A DNA stretch of 64,000 bases from Streptomyces chilikensis (GCF_001642695.1 NZ_LWCC02000005.1:3952860-4016859); one strand, 5' to 3'. Positions 39,539 to 53,671 are shown, numbered from the stretch's first letter. Notes: generated by a model from the letters alone, not told the origin. Program-made: numbers and translations.

Positions 39539-40698
39539 GGATCGGCATCGTCTGCCCGTACTCCTGGGACGTGCCGGGCGGCGTCCAGTTCCACATCCGC
39601 GACCTGGCGGAGTACTTCGTGCGCCAGGGCCACGAGGTGTCCGTGCTGGCCCCGGCCGACGACGACACCCCGCTGCCGCCCTACGTGGTCTCCGCCGGGC
39701 GCGCGGTACCGGTGCCGTACAACGGTTCGGTGGCGCGGCTCAACTTCGGGTTCCTCTCCGCGGCGCGGGTGCGGCGCTGGCTGCACGACGGGGCGTTCGA
39801 CGTCATCCACATCCACGAGCCGGCCTCGCCCTCGCTGGGCCTGCTCGCCTGCTGGGCGGCCTCGGGCCCGATCGTGGCGACCTTCCACACCTCCAACCCG
39901 CGGTCCCGGGCGATGATCGCCGCCTACTCGATCCTCCAGGCCGCGCTGGAGAAGATCAGCGCGCGGATCGCGGTGAGCGAGTACGCCCGGCGCACGCTGG
40001 TGGAGCACCTCGGCGGTGACGCGGTGGTCATCCCCAACGGCGTCGACGTCGACTTCTTCGCCGAGGCCGAACCGGAGCCGCGGTGGCAGGGCGGGACCAT
40101 CGGGTTCATAGGGCGGATCGACGAGCCGCGCAAGGGCCTGCCGGTGCTGATGCGGGCCCTGCCGAGGATCCTGGAGGCCCGGCCGGAGACCCGGCTGCTG
40201 GTCGCGGGGCGCGGCGACGAGGAGGAGGCGGTCGCCTCGCTCCCCGAGGAACTGCGGTCCCGGGTGGAGTTCCTCGGCATGGTCAGCGACGAGGAGAAGG
40301 CGCGGCTGCTGCGGTCGGTGGACCTGTACGTGGCGCCCAACACGGGCGGGGAGAGCTTCGGCATCATCCTGGTCGAGGCGCTCTCGGCGGGCGCGCCGGT
40401 GCTCGCCTCGGACCTGGACGCGTTCGCCCAGGTGCTGGACCAGGGGACGGCGGGGGAGCTGTTCGCCAACGAGGACGCGGACGCGCTGGCCGCGGCGGCG
40501 ATCCGGCTGCTCGGCGACCCCGCGCGGCGGGCGGAGCTGCGGGAGCGGGGCAGCGCGCACGTCCGGCGGTTCGACTGGGCGACGGTCGGGGCCGACATCA
40601 TGTCCGTCTACGAGACGGTGACCGCGGGGGCGGCGGCGGTGGCCGCCGACGACCGCGCCACGGGACTGCGGGCCCGGCTGGGCCTCGCCCGCGACTGA
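39535..40698 (+). CDS. pimA: Phosphatidylinositol alpha-mannosyltransferase PimA
   Basis: A 387-residue GT4 glycosyltransferase with two Rossmann domains: MRIGIVCPYSWDVPGGVQFH at the start with the acceptor-side Gly-Gly, GFIGRIDEPRKGL at the domain junction, and the EX7E donor motif in GGESFGIILVEALSAGAPV. It transfers the first mannose from GDP-mannose to phosphatidylinositol. It is the last tightly coupled gene of the operon; 245 bp of GC-rich spacer follow. Confidence 0.93.
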   Translation: MRIGIVCPYSWDVPGGVQFHIRDLAEYFVRQGHEVSVLAPADDDTPLPPYVVSAGRAVPVPYNGSVARLNFGFLSAARVRRWLHDGAFDVIHIHEPASPSLGLLACWAASGPIVATFHTSNPRSRAMIAAYSILQAALEKISARIAVSEYARRTLVEHLGGDAVVIPNGVDVDFFAEAEPEPRWQGGTIGFIGRIDEPRKGLPVLMRALPRILEARPETRLLVAGRGDEEEAVASLPEELRSRVEFLGMVSDEEKARLLRSVDLYVAPNTGGESFGIILVEALSAGAPVLASDLDAFAQVLDQGTAGELFANEDADALAAAAIRLLGDPARRAELRERGSAHVRRFDWATVGADIMSVYETVTAGAAAVAADDRATGLRARLGLARD

Positions 40699-40931
40699 CC
40701 CCTCCCGCGGCGGCCGCACCGCGGCGGCCGCCCCGGGGTGCGGTCCCGCCGCGGTGGCCGCCCGCCGTCGGGTCCGCCGCGGTGGCCGCCAGCGCGGTGC
40801 GTGAGCCCCCGCAGGTGGCCGAGCCGTGGTGGAGCGTGTCGCCGGGGTGGTGTGCGGGGGAGCTCCCCGCCGCCGCGGCGGACGGATGCCCGGTGGTGAC
40901 CGGTCCGCGCGGGCGCCCGTGGCGGGCCGGA

Positions 40932-40937
40932 TACGCT
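40932..40937 (+). promoter_or_regulatory. -10 box TACGCT for leaderless LemA-like gene
   Basis: TACGCT ends 6 nt before GTG 40944; no ribosome site. Confidence 0.5.
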
Positions 40938-40943
40938 TCCGCG

Positions 40944-41486
40944 GTGACCGCAACGCTGATCTGGATCCTCGTCGCCCTCATCGCGATCGGGCTGTACCTG
41001 AGCTGGACCGCGGGCCGGCTCGACCGGCTGCACGCCCGGATCGACGCCGCCCGCGCCGCCCTGGACGCCCAGCTGCTGCGCCGCGCCTCCGTCGCCCAGG
41101 AGCTCGCCACCGCCGGCGTGCTCGACCCCGCCGCCTCGATCGTGCTGTACGAGGCAGCCCACGGGGCCCGGCAGGCCGAGGAGGAGCACCGGGAGATCGC
41201 CGAGAGTGAGCTGAGCCAGGCGTTGCGCGCGGTCTTCGCCGAGGCGCAGCAGGTCGAGGGCGTCCGCGAGGCCCACGGCGGCGAGGAGGCGGTGCGCGAA
41301 CTGGCCGAGGCGGTGCGCCGCGTCCCGATGGCCCGCCGGTTCCACAACGACGCCGTCCGCGCCGCCCGCGCCCTGCGCCGGCACCGCAAGGTCCGCTGGT
41401 TCCGGCTGGCCGGCCACGCCCCGTTCCCGATGGCGTTCGAGATGGACGACGAGGCCCCCGCCGCCCTCGTGGAGCGCGTGTCCTGA
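40944..41486 (+). CDS. Membrane-anchored coiled-coil protein, LemA-like start
   Basis: A 180-residue protein. One N-terminal transmembrane helix (about 5-22) is followed by a long helical part (RLDRLHARIDAARAALDAQLLRRASVAQEL) with heptads, recalling LemA. The C-terminal half is basic, ending FRLAGHAPFPMAFEMDDEAP. It is well conserved among streptomycetes from memory, with unknown function. The TACGCT box decides the start. Confidence 0.8.
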   Translation: MTATLIWILVALIAIGLYLSWTAGRLDRLHARIDAARAALDAQLLRRASVAQELATAGVLDPAASIVLYEAAHGARQAEEEHREIAESELSQALRAVFAEAQQVEGVREAHGGEEAVRELAEAVRRVPMARRFHNDAVRAARALRRHRKVRWFRLAGHAPFPMAFEMDDEAPAALVERVS

Positions 41487-41637
41487 TCACATGAGCCGCC
41501 CGCCGCTCCCCGGGCAGGCCACGGTCTGCGCATTGGCTCTTGTCCCGGGCCCGCTCCGCGGCGTTTCCTCACAGGGACGCGGGGATCCGGTCCCCGTGTC
41601 GTCACACCACCCCTTCGTACCCCTGTGAGGCATGCTC

Positions 41638-42543
<906 letters not shown>

Positions 42544-42551
42544 CGGCGCAG

Positions 42552-43166
42552 ATGCCGGAGCACCACCGTCCCGTGATCGGCGTCCTGGCCCTCCAGGGCG
42601 ACGTCCGGGAGCACCTCGCGGCGCTGGCCGAGGCCGGCGCCGCGGCGGTCACGGTCCGCCGCCCCGAGGAACTGGCCGCCGTGGACGGCCTGGTCGTTCC
42701 CGGGGGCGAGTCGACCGTGATCTCCAAGCTGGCCGAACTGTTCGGGCTGCTGGAGCCGCTGCGCGAGCGGGTCCGCGCCGGCATGCCGGTCTACGGGACC
42801 TGCGCCGGAATGATCCTGCTCGCCGACCGGATCGCCGATCCGCGCTCCGGCCAGCAGAGCATCGGCGGCATCGACATGACCGTGCGCCGCAACGCCTTCG
42901 GGCGGCAGAACGAGTCGTTCGAGGCGGTCCTCGACGTGACCGGCGTGGTGGGCGACCCTGTGGTGGGAGTGTTCATCCGCGCGCCCCTGGCGGAGTCGGT
43001 CGGGGAGGGCGTGGAGGTGCTCGCCCGGCACGAGGGCGCCGTGGTCGCCGTGCGCCAGGGCAACGCCCTGGCCACCGCCTTCCACCCGGAGCTCACCGGC
43101 GACAGCCGGGTGCACGCGCTCTTCACCGAGATGGTGAGGGAGAGGCGGACGGCGGGAGCCTTGTAG
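42552..43166 (+). CDS. pdxT: Pyridoxal 5'-phosphate synthase, glutaminase subunit PdxT
   Basis: A 204-residue class I glutamine amidotransferase that supplies ammonia to PdxS. The nucleophile is Cys84 in [18 protein letters not shown] forms the oxyanion part, and the His-x-Glu pair is in FHPELTGD near 178. GTG 42540 overlaps the pdxS stop and is an alternative start, adding four residues. yebC begins 48 bp later. Confidence 0.95.
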   Translation: MPEHHRPVIGVLALQGDVREHLAALAEAGAAAVTVRRPEELAAVDGLVVPGGESTVISKLAELFGLLEPLRERVRAGMPVYGTCAGMILLADRIADPRSGQQSIGGIDMTVRRNAFGRQNESFEAVLDVTGVVGDPVVGVFIRAPLAESVGEGVEVLARHEGAVVAVRQGNALATAFHPELTGDSRVHALFTEMVRERRTAGAL

Positions 43167-43214
43167 GATCTCTGCCGTTCGTACGGAGATGGGTTACGCG
43201 AAGGAGACAGGCAG

Positions 43215-43967
43215 ATGTCCGGCCACTCTAAATGGGCCACGACGAAGCACAAGAAGGCCGTCATCGACGCCAAGCGCGGCAAGCTCTTCGCGAAGCTGAT
43301 CAAGAACATCGAGGTCGCTGCGCGGACCGGCGGCGCCGACCCGGACGGCAACCCGACGCTGTACGACGCCATCCAGAAGGCGAAGAAGTCGTCGGTCCCC
43401 AACAAGAACATCGACTCGGCGGTCAAGCGCGGCGGCGGCCTCGAGGCCGGCGGCGTCGACTACGAGACGATCATGTACGAGGGCTACGGCCCGAACGGCG
43501 TCGCGGTGCTCATCGAGTGCCTCACCGACAACCGCAACCGCGCCGCCTCCGACGTGCGGGTCGCCATGACCCGCAACGGCGGCTCGATGGCCGACCCCGG
43601 TTCGGTGTCGTACCTGTTCAACCGCAAGGGCGTGGTGATCGTCCCCAAGGGCGAGCTGACCGAGGACGACGTCCTCGGCGCCGTCCTGGACGCGGGCGCC
43701 GAGGAGGTCAACGACCTCGGCGAGACCTTCGAGGTCATCAGCGAGGCCACCGACCTGGTCGCGGTCCGCACCGCTCTCCAGGACGCCGGCATCGACTACG
43801 ACTCGGCCGACGCCAACTTCGTCCCGACCATGCAGGTCGAGCTGGACGAGGAGGGCGCGCGCAAGATCTTCAAGCTGATCGACGCGCTCGAGGACAGCGA
43901 CGACGTGCAGAACGTCTACGCCAACTTCGACGTCTCCGACGAGGTCATGGAGAAGGTCGACGCCTGA
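43215..43967 (+). CDS. yebC: YebC/PmpR-family protein (TACO1-like)
   Basis: A 250-residue protein with the family start [22 protein letters not shown] (split over two motifs) and [22 protein letters not shown]. Proteins of this family act as DNA-binding regulators or help ribosomes through proline-rich stalls. The place before ruvC is conserved in many bacteria. ATG 43215 follows AAGGAGA. A 20-bp hairpin ends the gene. Confidence 0.95.
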   Translation: MSGHSKWATTKHKKAVIDAKRGKLFAKLIKNIEVAARTGGADPDGNPTLYDAIQKAKKSSVPNKNIDSAVKRGGGLEAGGVDYETIMYEGYGPNGVAVLIECLTDNRNRAASDVRVAMTRNGGSMADPGSVSYLFNRKGVVIVPKGELTEDDVLGAVLDAGAEEVNDLGETFEVISEATDLVAVRTALQDAGIDYDSADANFVPTMQVELDEEGARKIFKLIDALEDSDDVQNVYANFDVSDEVMEKVDA

Positions 43968-43987
43968 TCGCGGCGTTCGGCCGGAAC

Positions 43988-44019
43988 GGCGCGTGACCGG
44001 TGCGGCGCGTGACCGGTGC
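43988..44019. repeat. 16-bp exact tandem duplication
   Basis: GGCGCGTGACCGGTGC occurs twice head to tail (43988-44003, 44004-44019) just after yebC. Confidence 0.9.
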
Positions 44020-44045
44020 CGCGCCCGGTCGGCGGCATCACGTGC

Positions 44046-44089
44046 GACGGCGGGCCGGCGGGACGGACACGTCCCGCCGGCCCGCCGTC
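44046..44089 (+). terminator. 20-bp hairpin between yebC and ruvC
   Basis: GACGGCGGGCCGGCGGGACG pairs perfectly with CGTCCCGCCGGCCCGCCGTC across GACA, which separates the pdx-yebC unit from ruvCAB. Confidence 0.85.
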
Positions 44090-44179
44090 CGCTTCAGGGG
44101 TCCTGTCGGTGCCGCGCGATAGCCTTCCTGCCTGCGGGAACAGGTGAACGAACGCTTGACGAGCCGGGAGGCGAACGCT

Positions 44180-44974
44180 GTGCGGGTACTGGGGGTGGAC
44201 CCGGGACTGACCCGGTGCGGCGTCGGCGTGGTCGAGGGAGTGGCCGGGCGGCCGCTGACCATGCGCGGCGTCGGCGTCGTCCGCACGCCCACGGACGCCG
44301 AGCCCGCACTGCGGCTGGTCGCCCTGGAACAGGGGCTGGAGCAGTGGCTGGACGAGTACCGGCCGGAGTTCGTCGCCGTGGAACGGGTCTTCGCCCAGCA
44401 CAACGTCCGCACCGTGATGGGCACCGCGCAGGCCAGCGCCGTCGCCATGGTCTGCGCGGCCCGGCGCGGCATCCCGGTCGCGCTGCACACCCCCAGTGAG
44501 GTCAAGGCCGCCGTCACCGGCAGCGGCCGGGCCGACAAGGCGCAGGTGGGAGCCATGGTGACGCGCCTGCTGAGGCTGGACGCCCCGCCGAAGCCGGCCG
44601 ACGCGGCGGACGCGCTGGCCCTGGCCATCTGCCACATCTGGCGGGCGCCGGCGCAGAACCGCCTGCAGGTCGCGGTGGCCCGGCAGGCGCTGAGGAACCA
44701 GCACACCACGCGTACCCTCGGCCGTCCCCGGCCGGCGAAGGCCAGGCCCCCGGAGGCGTCGCCCGCCGCCGGCCCCGGACCCACCGGACCCGCGCCCGAA
44801 CCCGCGCCCCCCGAGGCCGAGCGCCCCGCGCGGACCGACACCCCGCGGACCGACACCCCGCGGACCGACACCCCGCGGACCGACACGCCGCGGACCGACA
44901 CCGCACAGGCCGACACCCCGCCGGACGCCTCCCCGCAGGCCGGCTCCCAGCGACAGAAAGGGCGCCCGTCATGA
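44180..44974 (+). CDS. ruvC: Holliday junction resolvase RuvC with repetitive C-terminal extension
   Basis: Residues 1-~175 are RuvC: the first catalytic Asp is Asp7 ([14 protein letters not shown]), Glu in VAVERVF, and the two late Asp in [14 protein letters not shown]. It cuts four-way junctions with RuvAB. Residues ~180-264 are a Pro/Ala-rich tail with five R-T-D-T-P-like repeats not present in standard RuvC (~170-190 residues). GTG 44180 is set by GGGAGG at 44166-44171. No LexA-type GAAC-N4-GTTC box is seen upstream. Its stop overlaps ruvA (ATGA). Confidence 0.94.
   Translation: MRVLGVDPGLTRCGVGVVEGVAGRPLTMRGVGVVRTPTDAEPALRLVALEQGLEQWLDEYRPEFVAVERVFAQHNVRTVMGTAQASAVAMVCAARRGIPVALHTPSEVKAAVTGSGRADKAQVGAMVTRLLRLDAPPKPADAADALALAICHIWRAPAQNRLQVAVARQALRNQHTTRTLGRPRPAKARPPEASPAAGPGPTGPAPEPAPPEAERPARTDTPRTDTPRTDTPRTDTPRTDTAQADTPPDASPQAGSQRQKGRPS
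44831..44905 (+). repeat. 15-bp x5 coding repeat in the ruvC tail
   Basis: Five head-to-tail units of CGGACCGACACCCCG (first three identical, the last two with one to three changes) encode Arg-Thr-Asp-Thr-Pro. Units keep frame. Confidence 0.92.
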
Positions 44975-45582
44975 TCGCCTTCGTGAGCGGCCCGGTCGCC
45001 GCCCTCGCCCCGGACTCCGCCGTGGTCGAGGTGGGCGGGATCGGCATCGCCGTCCAGTGCACCCCCACCACCCTCGCCACCCTCCGCCAGGGGGAGGCCG
45101 CCCGGCTGGCCACCTCCCTGGTCGTCCGCGAGGACTCGCTGACCCTCTACGGATTCGCCGACGACGACGAGCGGCAGGTGTTCGAGCTGCTCCAGACCGC
45201 CAGCGGCGTCGGCCCCCGGCTCGCCCAGGCCATGCTGGCCGTGCACACCCCCGACGCGCTGCGCCTGGCGGTGTCCTCCGGTGACGAGAAGGCGCTGACC
45301 GCCGTCCCCGGCATCGGGAAGAAGGGCGCCCAGAAGCTGCTGCTGGAGCTCAAGGACCGCCTCGGCGAGCCCGTCGGCTCCGCCCGCCCCGCCACCGCCC
45401 TCGCCGCCCGCCCGGCCGGCTGGCGCGACCAGCTGCACGCCGCGCTGGTCGGCCTCGGCTACCCGGCCCGCGAGGCCGACGAGGCCGTCGAGGCGGTCGC
45501 CCCGCAGGCCGAGGCGGAGACCGACCCGCAGGTCGGACGCCTGCTGAAGGCGGCGCTGCAGACCCTCAACCGAGCCCGCTAG
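44971..45582 (+). CDS. ruvA: Holliday junction branch migration protein RuvA
   Basis: A 203-residue protein: OB-fold domain ([25 protein letters not shown]), two helix-hairpin-helix motifs ([15 protein letters not shown] and [20 protein letters not shown]), and the C-terminal RuvB-binding domain ([19 protein letters not shown]). It holds the junction open for RuvB. Coupled to ruvC by a 4-bp overlap; ruvB follows after 9 bp. Confidence 0.96.
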   Translation: MIAFVSGPVAALAPDSAVVEVGGIGIAVQCTPTTLATLRQGEAARLATSLVVREDSLTLYGFADDDERQVFELLQTASGVGPRLAQAMLAVHTPDALRLAVSSGDEKALTAVPGIGKKGAQKLLLELKDRLGEPVGSARPATALAARPAGWRDQLHAALVGLGYPAREADEAVEAVAPQAEAETDPQVGRLLKAALQTLNRAR

Positions 45583-45591
45583 GAGACCCTG

Positions 45592-46692
<1,101 letters not shown>

Positions 46693-46750
46693 CGGCGCGT
46701 GACGGCAGGTAAAGCTCGCTACGGAAGGAACCCCGGTGACATGCTGGGCG

Positions 46751-46780
46751 TTGTTCCATCTGCGCGGGCTCGCTTAGACT
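46751..46780 (+). promoter_or_regulatory. Promoter upstream of yajC-secD-secF
   Basis: TTGTTC (46751-46756), an 18-bp spacer and TAGACT (46775-46780) match vegetative promoters; the message would have a ~80-nt leader before GTG 46870. Confidence 0.55.
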
Positions 46781-46869
46781 CCGCCGATGCCGCCCCTGCG
46801 GGGCGGCGCTCCGACACCCCCGTCAACAGGCCGCTCACCATCGCGGTCGTGCGAAGGAACTCCCGTCCC

Positions 46870-47310
46870 GTGGATATCTTGACCCTTTTCCCCATCATCA
46901 TTCTCATCGGGTTCATGTTCGTGATGACCCGCTCGGCCAAGAAGAAGCAGCAGCAGGCCGCCGAGATGCGGGACTCGATGCAGCCCGGCACCGGCGTCCG
47001 GACGATCGGGGGCATGTACGCCACGGTCAAGGAGGTCAACGACGAGACCGTCCTGCTCGACGCCGGTCCCGGCGTGGAACTGCTCTTCGCCAAGAACGCC
47101 ATCGGTGCCGTCCTCACCGATGACGAGTACAACCGCATCGTGCACGGCATCGAGGCCGAGCTGCAGGGCGACGTCGTTCCCGACGACGCCTCCTCCCTCA
47201 CCGACGCCGACGACGCGGACGCCGGTGCCGCCGCCGACGGCAGGACCGTCGACCTCGGCAAGACGGAGGACGCGCCCAGGAAGACCGACGGCGAGTCCGA
47301 CGCCAAGTAG
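46870..47310 (+). CDS. yajC: Preprotein translocase subunit YajC
   Basis: A 146-residue protein with one N-terminal transmembrane helix (about 2-20: LTLFPIIILIGFMFVM), a KKKQQQAAEMRDSMQPGTGVRTIGGMYATV core split by family motifs, and a long Asp/Ala-rich acidic tail not found in short YajC proteins. It associates with SecDF. GTG 46870 follows AAGGA. secD starts 143 bp later. Confidence 0.92.
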   Translation: MDILTLFPIIILIGFMFVMTRSAKKKQQQAAEMRDSMQPGTGVRTIGGMYATVKEVNDETVLLDAGPGVELLFAKNAIGAVLTDDEYNRIVHGIEAELQGDVVPDDASSLTDADDADAGAAADGRTVDLGKTEDAPRKTDGESDAK

Positions 47311-47453
47311 GCACGCTCCGGCGTGGGGGGTGACCGGTCGCGCCCCGCGCACCCCGGGGGGGAACGCCCGCGTTCCGTACGGGGTCCGAACTTGTCATGG
47401 CCGCCCGCCGGCCCCAGAGGTGCGTGCGGCGGCCCGAGAGGGAGTACGAGAAG

Positions 47454-49235
47454 GTGGCAGCACCTAAGAAGGGCCGCAGCGCGAACGCGCCGAGCAAGCC
47501 GGGACGCGCCCTCGCCCTGATCCTGATCGCCCTGGTGGCGCTCACCGGAGGCATGTTCGCCTCCGGTCACACCACCCCGCGTCTCGGCATCGACCTGGCC
47601 GGCGGCACCAGCATCACCCTGCGTGCGGTCGCCGAGAAGGGCCAGGAGTCGGCGATCAACCCGACCAACATGGCCACGGCGGTCGACATCATGGAGCGCC
47701 GGGTCAACGGCCTGGGCGTCTCCGAGGCGGAGGTCCAGACCCAGGGCGACCGCAACATCATCGTCAACATCCCCAAGGGCACCAACTCGGAGCAGGCCCG
47801 GGACCAGGTCGGCACCACGGCGAAGCTGTACTTCCGCCCCGTGCTGCAGACGGAGCTCTCCGGGCCCGACGCGGCCGTCCCGACGCCGGGCGCCACCGAC
47901 GGGGCCTCCCCGTCGGCAGAGCCCTCCGGGAAGCCCACGGGGAAGTCCACCGCGTCTCCCTCCGCCCCCGCCGCCACCGACCCGTCCGCGGAGGCGTCCC
48001 CACAGGGCCGCGCGCTGACCGAGGGCCTCAAGGCCGCCACCGGCTCGCCCTCGCCCGACGCGAGCGGCGCCCCCGAGGCCCCGGCCGAGAGCCCGGTGCC
48101 CGCCGACACCGCCGCGCCCGTCGACGCGAAGCTGCAGGAGCAGTACGCCAAGCTCGACTGCACCGACCCCGAGCAGCGCGCCATGGCCGGCGAGGGCAGC
48201 AAGCCCGGCGACTCCATCGTCGCCTGCGGCAACGGCTCGGGCCAGTGGCAGAAGTACATCCTCGGTCCCGCCGAGGTCGACGGCACCGACATCGACGACG
48301 CCCAGGCCGTCCTCAACACGCAGACCGGCGCCGGCTGGACCGTCACCATGGAGTTCACCTCCAAGGGCGGCGACAAGTTCGCCGACATCACCGGCAAGCT
48401 CGCCACCCAGCCCAGCCCGCAGAACCAGTTCGCGATCGTGCTCGACGGCGAGGTCGTCTCCGACCCGTACGTCAGCCAGGCGCTCACCGGCGGCAACGCC
48501 GAGATCTCCGGCAACTTCACCCAGCCCGAGGCGCAGTCCCTGGCGAACATGCTGTCCTACGGCGCACTGCCGCTGACCTTCGACGAGGACAGCGTCACCA
48601 CGGTCACCCCGGCGCTCGGCAGCGAGCAGCTGGAGGGCGGTCTGATCGCCGGCGCCATCGGCCTCGCGCTGGTCGTGGTCTACCTGCTGACCTACTACCG
48701 CGGCCTCGGCTTCGTCGCGCTGCTGTCGCTGGCGGTCTCCGCGGTGCTGACGTACACGATCATGTCGCTGCTCGGCCCGGCCATCGGCTTCGCGCTGAAC
48801 CTGCCGGCGGTCTGCGGCGCCATCGTCGCCATCGGTATCACCGCCGACTCGTTCATCGTGTACTTCGAGCGCATCCGGGACGAGATCCGCGAGGGCCGCA
48901 CCCTGCGTCCGGCCGTGGAGAGGGCCTGGCCGCGTGCCCGGCGCACCGTCCTGGTCTCCGACTTCGTGTCGTTCCTCGCCGCCGCGGTCCTGTTCGTGGT
49001 GACCGTCGGCAAGGTCCAGGGCTTCGCGTTCACCCTCGGCCTGACCACCCTGCTCGACGTGGTCGTGGTGTTCCTCTTCACCAAGCCGCTGATGACGCTG
49101 CTGGCCCGCACCACGTTCTTCTCCAGCGGCCACCCCTGGTCCGGCCTGGACCCGAAGCGCCTCGGAGTGCAGCCCCCGCTGCGCCGCGGCCGTCGTTCCT
49201 CTTCCTCCGCCCTCGTCGAACCGAAGGAGGCCTGA
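47454..49235 (+). CDS. secD: Protein translocase subunit SecD
   Basis: A 593-residue RND-family membrane protein using proton-motive force to complete Sec export. TM1 is at about 22-41, then the large external P1 domain beginning RLGIDLAGGTSITL, and TM2-6 near the C-terminus, with GITADSFIVYFERIRDE. Between about residues 135 and 225 there is a Ser/Pro/Ala/Thr-rich insert in P1, lineage-specific and probably disordered. GTG 47454 is set by GAGGGAG at 47438-47444. secF follows 1 bp later. Confidence 0.95.
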   Translation: MAAPKKGRSANAPSKPGRALALILIALVALTGGMFASGHTTPRLGIDLAGGTSITLRAVAEKGQESAINPTNMATAVDIMERRVNGLGVSEAEVQTQGDRNIIVNIPKGTNSEQARDQVGTTAKLYFRPVLQTELSGPDAAVPTPGATDGASPSAEPSGKPTGKSTASPSAPAATDPSAEASPQGRALTEGLKAATGSPSPDASGAPEAPAESPVPADTAAPVDAKLQEQYAKLDCTDPEQRAMAGEGSKPGDSIVACGNGSGQWQKYILGPAEVDGTDIDDAQAVLNTQTGAGWTVTMEFTSKGGDKFADITGKLATQPSPQNQFAIVLDGEVVSDPYVSQALTGGNAEISGNFTQPEAQSLANMLSYGALPLTFDEDSVTTVTPALGSEQLEGGLIAGAIGLALVVVYLLTYYRGLGFVALLSLAVSAVLTYTIMSLLGPAIGFALNLPAVCGAIVAIGITADSFIVYFERIRDEIREGRTLRPAVERAWPRARRTVLVSDFVSFLAAAVLFVVTVGKVQGFAFTLGLTTLLDVVVVFLFTKPLMTLLARTTFFSSGHPWSGLDPKRLGVQPPLRRGRRSSSSALVEPKEA

Positions 49236-49236
49236 G

Positions 49237-50331
49237 ATGTCGAAACTCGGCAACCTCGGGGCCCGGCTCCACCGCGGCGAGGTCGGCTACGACTTCGTCG
49301 GCAACCGCAAGATCTGGTACGGCGTCTCGATCCTGATCACGATCGTCGCCGTCGCGGGCCTGTTCACCCGCGGCCTGCACATGGGCATCGAGTTCCAGGG
49401 CGGCGCCGTCTTCACCACCCCGAAGACCAGCGTCTCGGTCTCCCAGGCCGAGTCCTACGCCGAGGAGGCGTCGGGCCACGACGCCATCGTCCAGGGCCTG
49501 GGCACCGGTGGCATGCGCGTCCAGGTCGCCGGCATCGACACCGGCGCCTCCGACAAGATCAAGACGGAGCTGGCCGAGAAGCTCAAGGTCGACCCCGAGC
49601 AGATCAACGCCGAACTCGTCGGCCCCAGCTGGGGCGAGCAGATCGCCAACAAGGCCTGGCAGGGCCTGGCGATCTTCATGGTCCTGGTGGTGATCTACCT
49701 GGCCATCGCGTTCGAGTGGCGGATGGCCCTCGCCGCGCTGGTGGCACTGATCCACGACATCACCATCACCGTCGGGATCTACGCCCTGGTGGGCTTCGAG
49801 GTCACGCCGGGCACGGTGATCGGTCTGCTGACCATCCTCGGTTACTCCCTCTACGACACGGTCGTCGTCTTCGACAGCCTCAAGGAGGGGAGCCAGGGGA
49901 TCACGAAGCAGACCCGCTGGACCTACCGGGACGTCGCCAACCGCTCGATCAACGGCACGCTCGTGCGGTCCATCAACACCACCGTGGTGGCGCTGCTGCC
50001 GGTGGCGGGCCTGCTGTTCATCGGCGGCGGCGTCCTGGGCGCCGGCATGCTGAACGACATCTCCCTGTCGATCTTCGTCGGCCTCGCGGCCGGCGCCTAC
50101 TCGTCGATCTTCATCGCCACGCCGCTCGTCGCCGACCTCAAGGAGCGCGAGCCGGAGATGAAGGCCCTGCGCCGGCGGGTGCTCGCCAAGCGCGCGCAGG
50201 GCGGCGACGACGCGACCGCGGCGGTCGGCGCGGACGCCGGGAACACGAACGACCCGGAGGGCTCCGGGCCCGCCGTGGTCGGCCCGCGGGCCGACCGCAG
50301 CGGCGGCCGGGCCTCCGGAAGGAGGCGATGA
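49237..50331 (+). CDS. secF: Protein translocase subunit SecF
   Basis: A 364-residue partner of SecD. TM1 (about 26-45) precedes MGIEFQGGAVF, and four or five more helices include the D-T-V-V-V-F-D motif (GYSLYDTVVVFDSLKE) shared by SecF proteins. A hydrophilic ~60-residue tail ends it. GGAGG in the secD end serves its ATG. apt starts 4 bp after its stop. Confidence 0.96.
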   Translation: MSKLGNLGARLHRGEVGYDFVGNRKIWYGVSILITIVAVAGLFTRGLHMGIEFQGGAVFTTPKTSVSVSQAESYAEEASGHDAIVQGLGTGGMRVQVAGIDTGASDKIKTELAEKLKVDPEQINAELVGPSWGEQIANKAWQGLAIFMVLVVIYLAIAFEWRMALAALVALIHDITITVGIYALVGFEVTPGTVIGLLTILGYSLYDTVVVFDSLKEGSQGITKQTRWTYRDVANRSINGTLVRSINTTVVALLPVAGLLFIGGGVLGAGMLNDISLSIFVGLAAGAYSSIFIATPLVADLKEREPEMKALRRRVLAKRAQGGDDATAAVGADAGNTNDPEGSGPAVVGPRADRSGGRASGRRR

Positions 50332-50335
50332 CGCC

Positions 50336-50875
50336 GTGACCGGCATCCAGGAGCTGCTGCTCAGCCGCATCCGCGAGATCGAGGACCACCCCGAGCCCGG
50401 CGTGAGGTTCAAGGACATCACGCCGCTGCTCGCGGACCCGGAGGCGTTCGCCGCGCTCACCGACGCGCTGGCGGACATCGCGGTGCGCACCGGGGCGACG
50501 AAGATCGTGGGCCTGGAGGCCCGCGGCTTCATCCTCGGCGCGCCGGCGGCGGTGCGGGCCGGGATCGGGTTCATCCCGGTCCGCAAGGCCGGCAAGCTGC
50601 CGGGCGCGACGCTGAGGCAGGCGTACGACCTGGAGTACGGATCGGCGGAGATCGAGGTGCACGCGGAGGACCTGTCCGCGGGGGACCGGGTGCTGGTCGT
50701 GGACGACGTGCTCGCGACGGGCGGTACGGCCGAGGCGTCGATCCAGCTGGTGCGACGCGCGGGGGCCGAGGTGGCCGGTCTCGCCGTGCTGATGGAGCTC
50801 GCGTTCCTCCAGGGCCGGGCCCGCCTGGAGCAGGCGCTCGCCGGCGCCCCCCTGACCGCCCTCCTCGTCGTCTGA
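50336..50875 (+). CDS. apt: Adenine phosphoribosyltransferase
   Basis: A 179-residue salvage enzyme forming AMP from adenine and PRPP. The PRPP-binding motif is [26 protein letters not shown] and [10 protein letters not shown] are Apt motifs. GTG 50336 follows GGAAGGAGG. Placement between secF and relA is conserved in actinobacteria. A 16-bp terminator hairpin follows. Confidence 0.96.
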   Translation: MTGIQELLLSRIREIEDHPEPGVRFKDITPLLADPEAFAALTDALADIAVRTGATKIVGLEARGFILGAPAAVRAGIGFIPVRKAGKLPGATLRQAYDLEYGSAEIEVHAEDLSAGDRVLVVDDVLATGGTAEASIQLVRRAGAEVAGLAVLMELAFLQGRARLEQALAGAPLTALLVV

Positions 50876-50901
50876 CCCCTCGGCCCTCCCGGGCCGCACC
50901 G

Positions 50902-50939
50902 GAGCCGGGCCCCGCGCCTCACCGCGCGGGGCCCGGCTC
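50902..50939 (+). terminator. Hairpin after apt
   Basis: GAGCCGGGCCCCGCGC / GCGCGGGGCCCGGCTC, a 16-bp perfect stem with a 6-nt loop. The relA start is 178 bp downstream. Confidence 0.82.
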
Positions 50940-51116
50940 GTCACCGCCCCCGCCCGCGGCGGCGGTGAGGCTTTCTCCCCGCCGTGCGGGTGCCGTGGGA
51001 GCGGGGTGGGGAAAACGGACGCCCACCCGGCTGACGGGCGTGGGAGGGGGAACGCTCGCTACCATGGGATCTCCGGGGCCCGACCGGGTGACCCGGACCG
51101 CGCCCGAGGAGTCCTC

Positions 51117-53648
<2,532 letters not shown>

Positions 53649-53671
53649 CGCCCGCCAGGCGCGCCCGCACG

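Noticed and set aside
44090-44179. LexA (SOS) box upstream of ruvC
   Set aside because: GAAC motifs occur near 44138-44155, but no GAAC-N4-GTTC palindrome.
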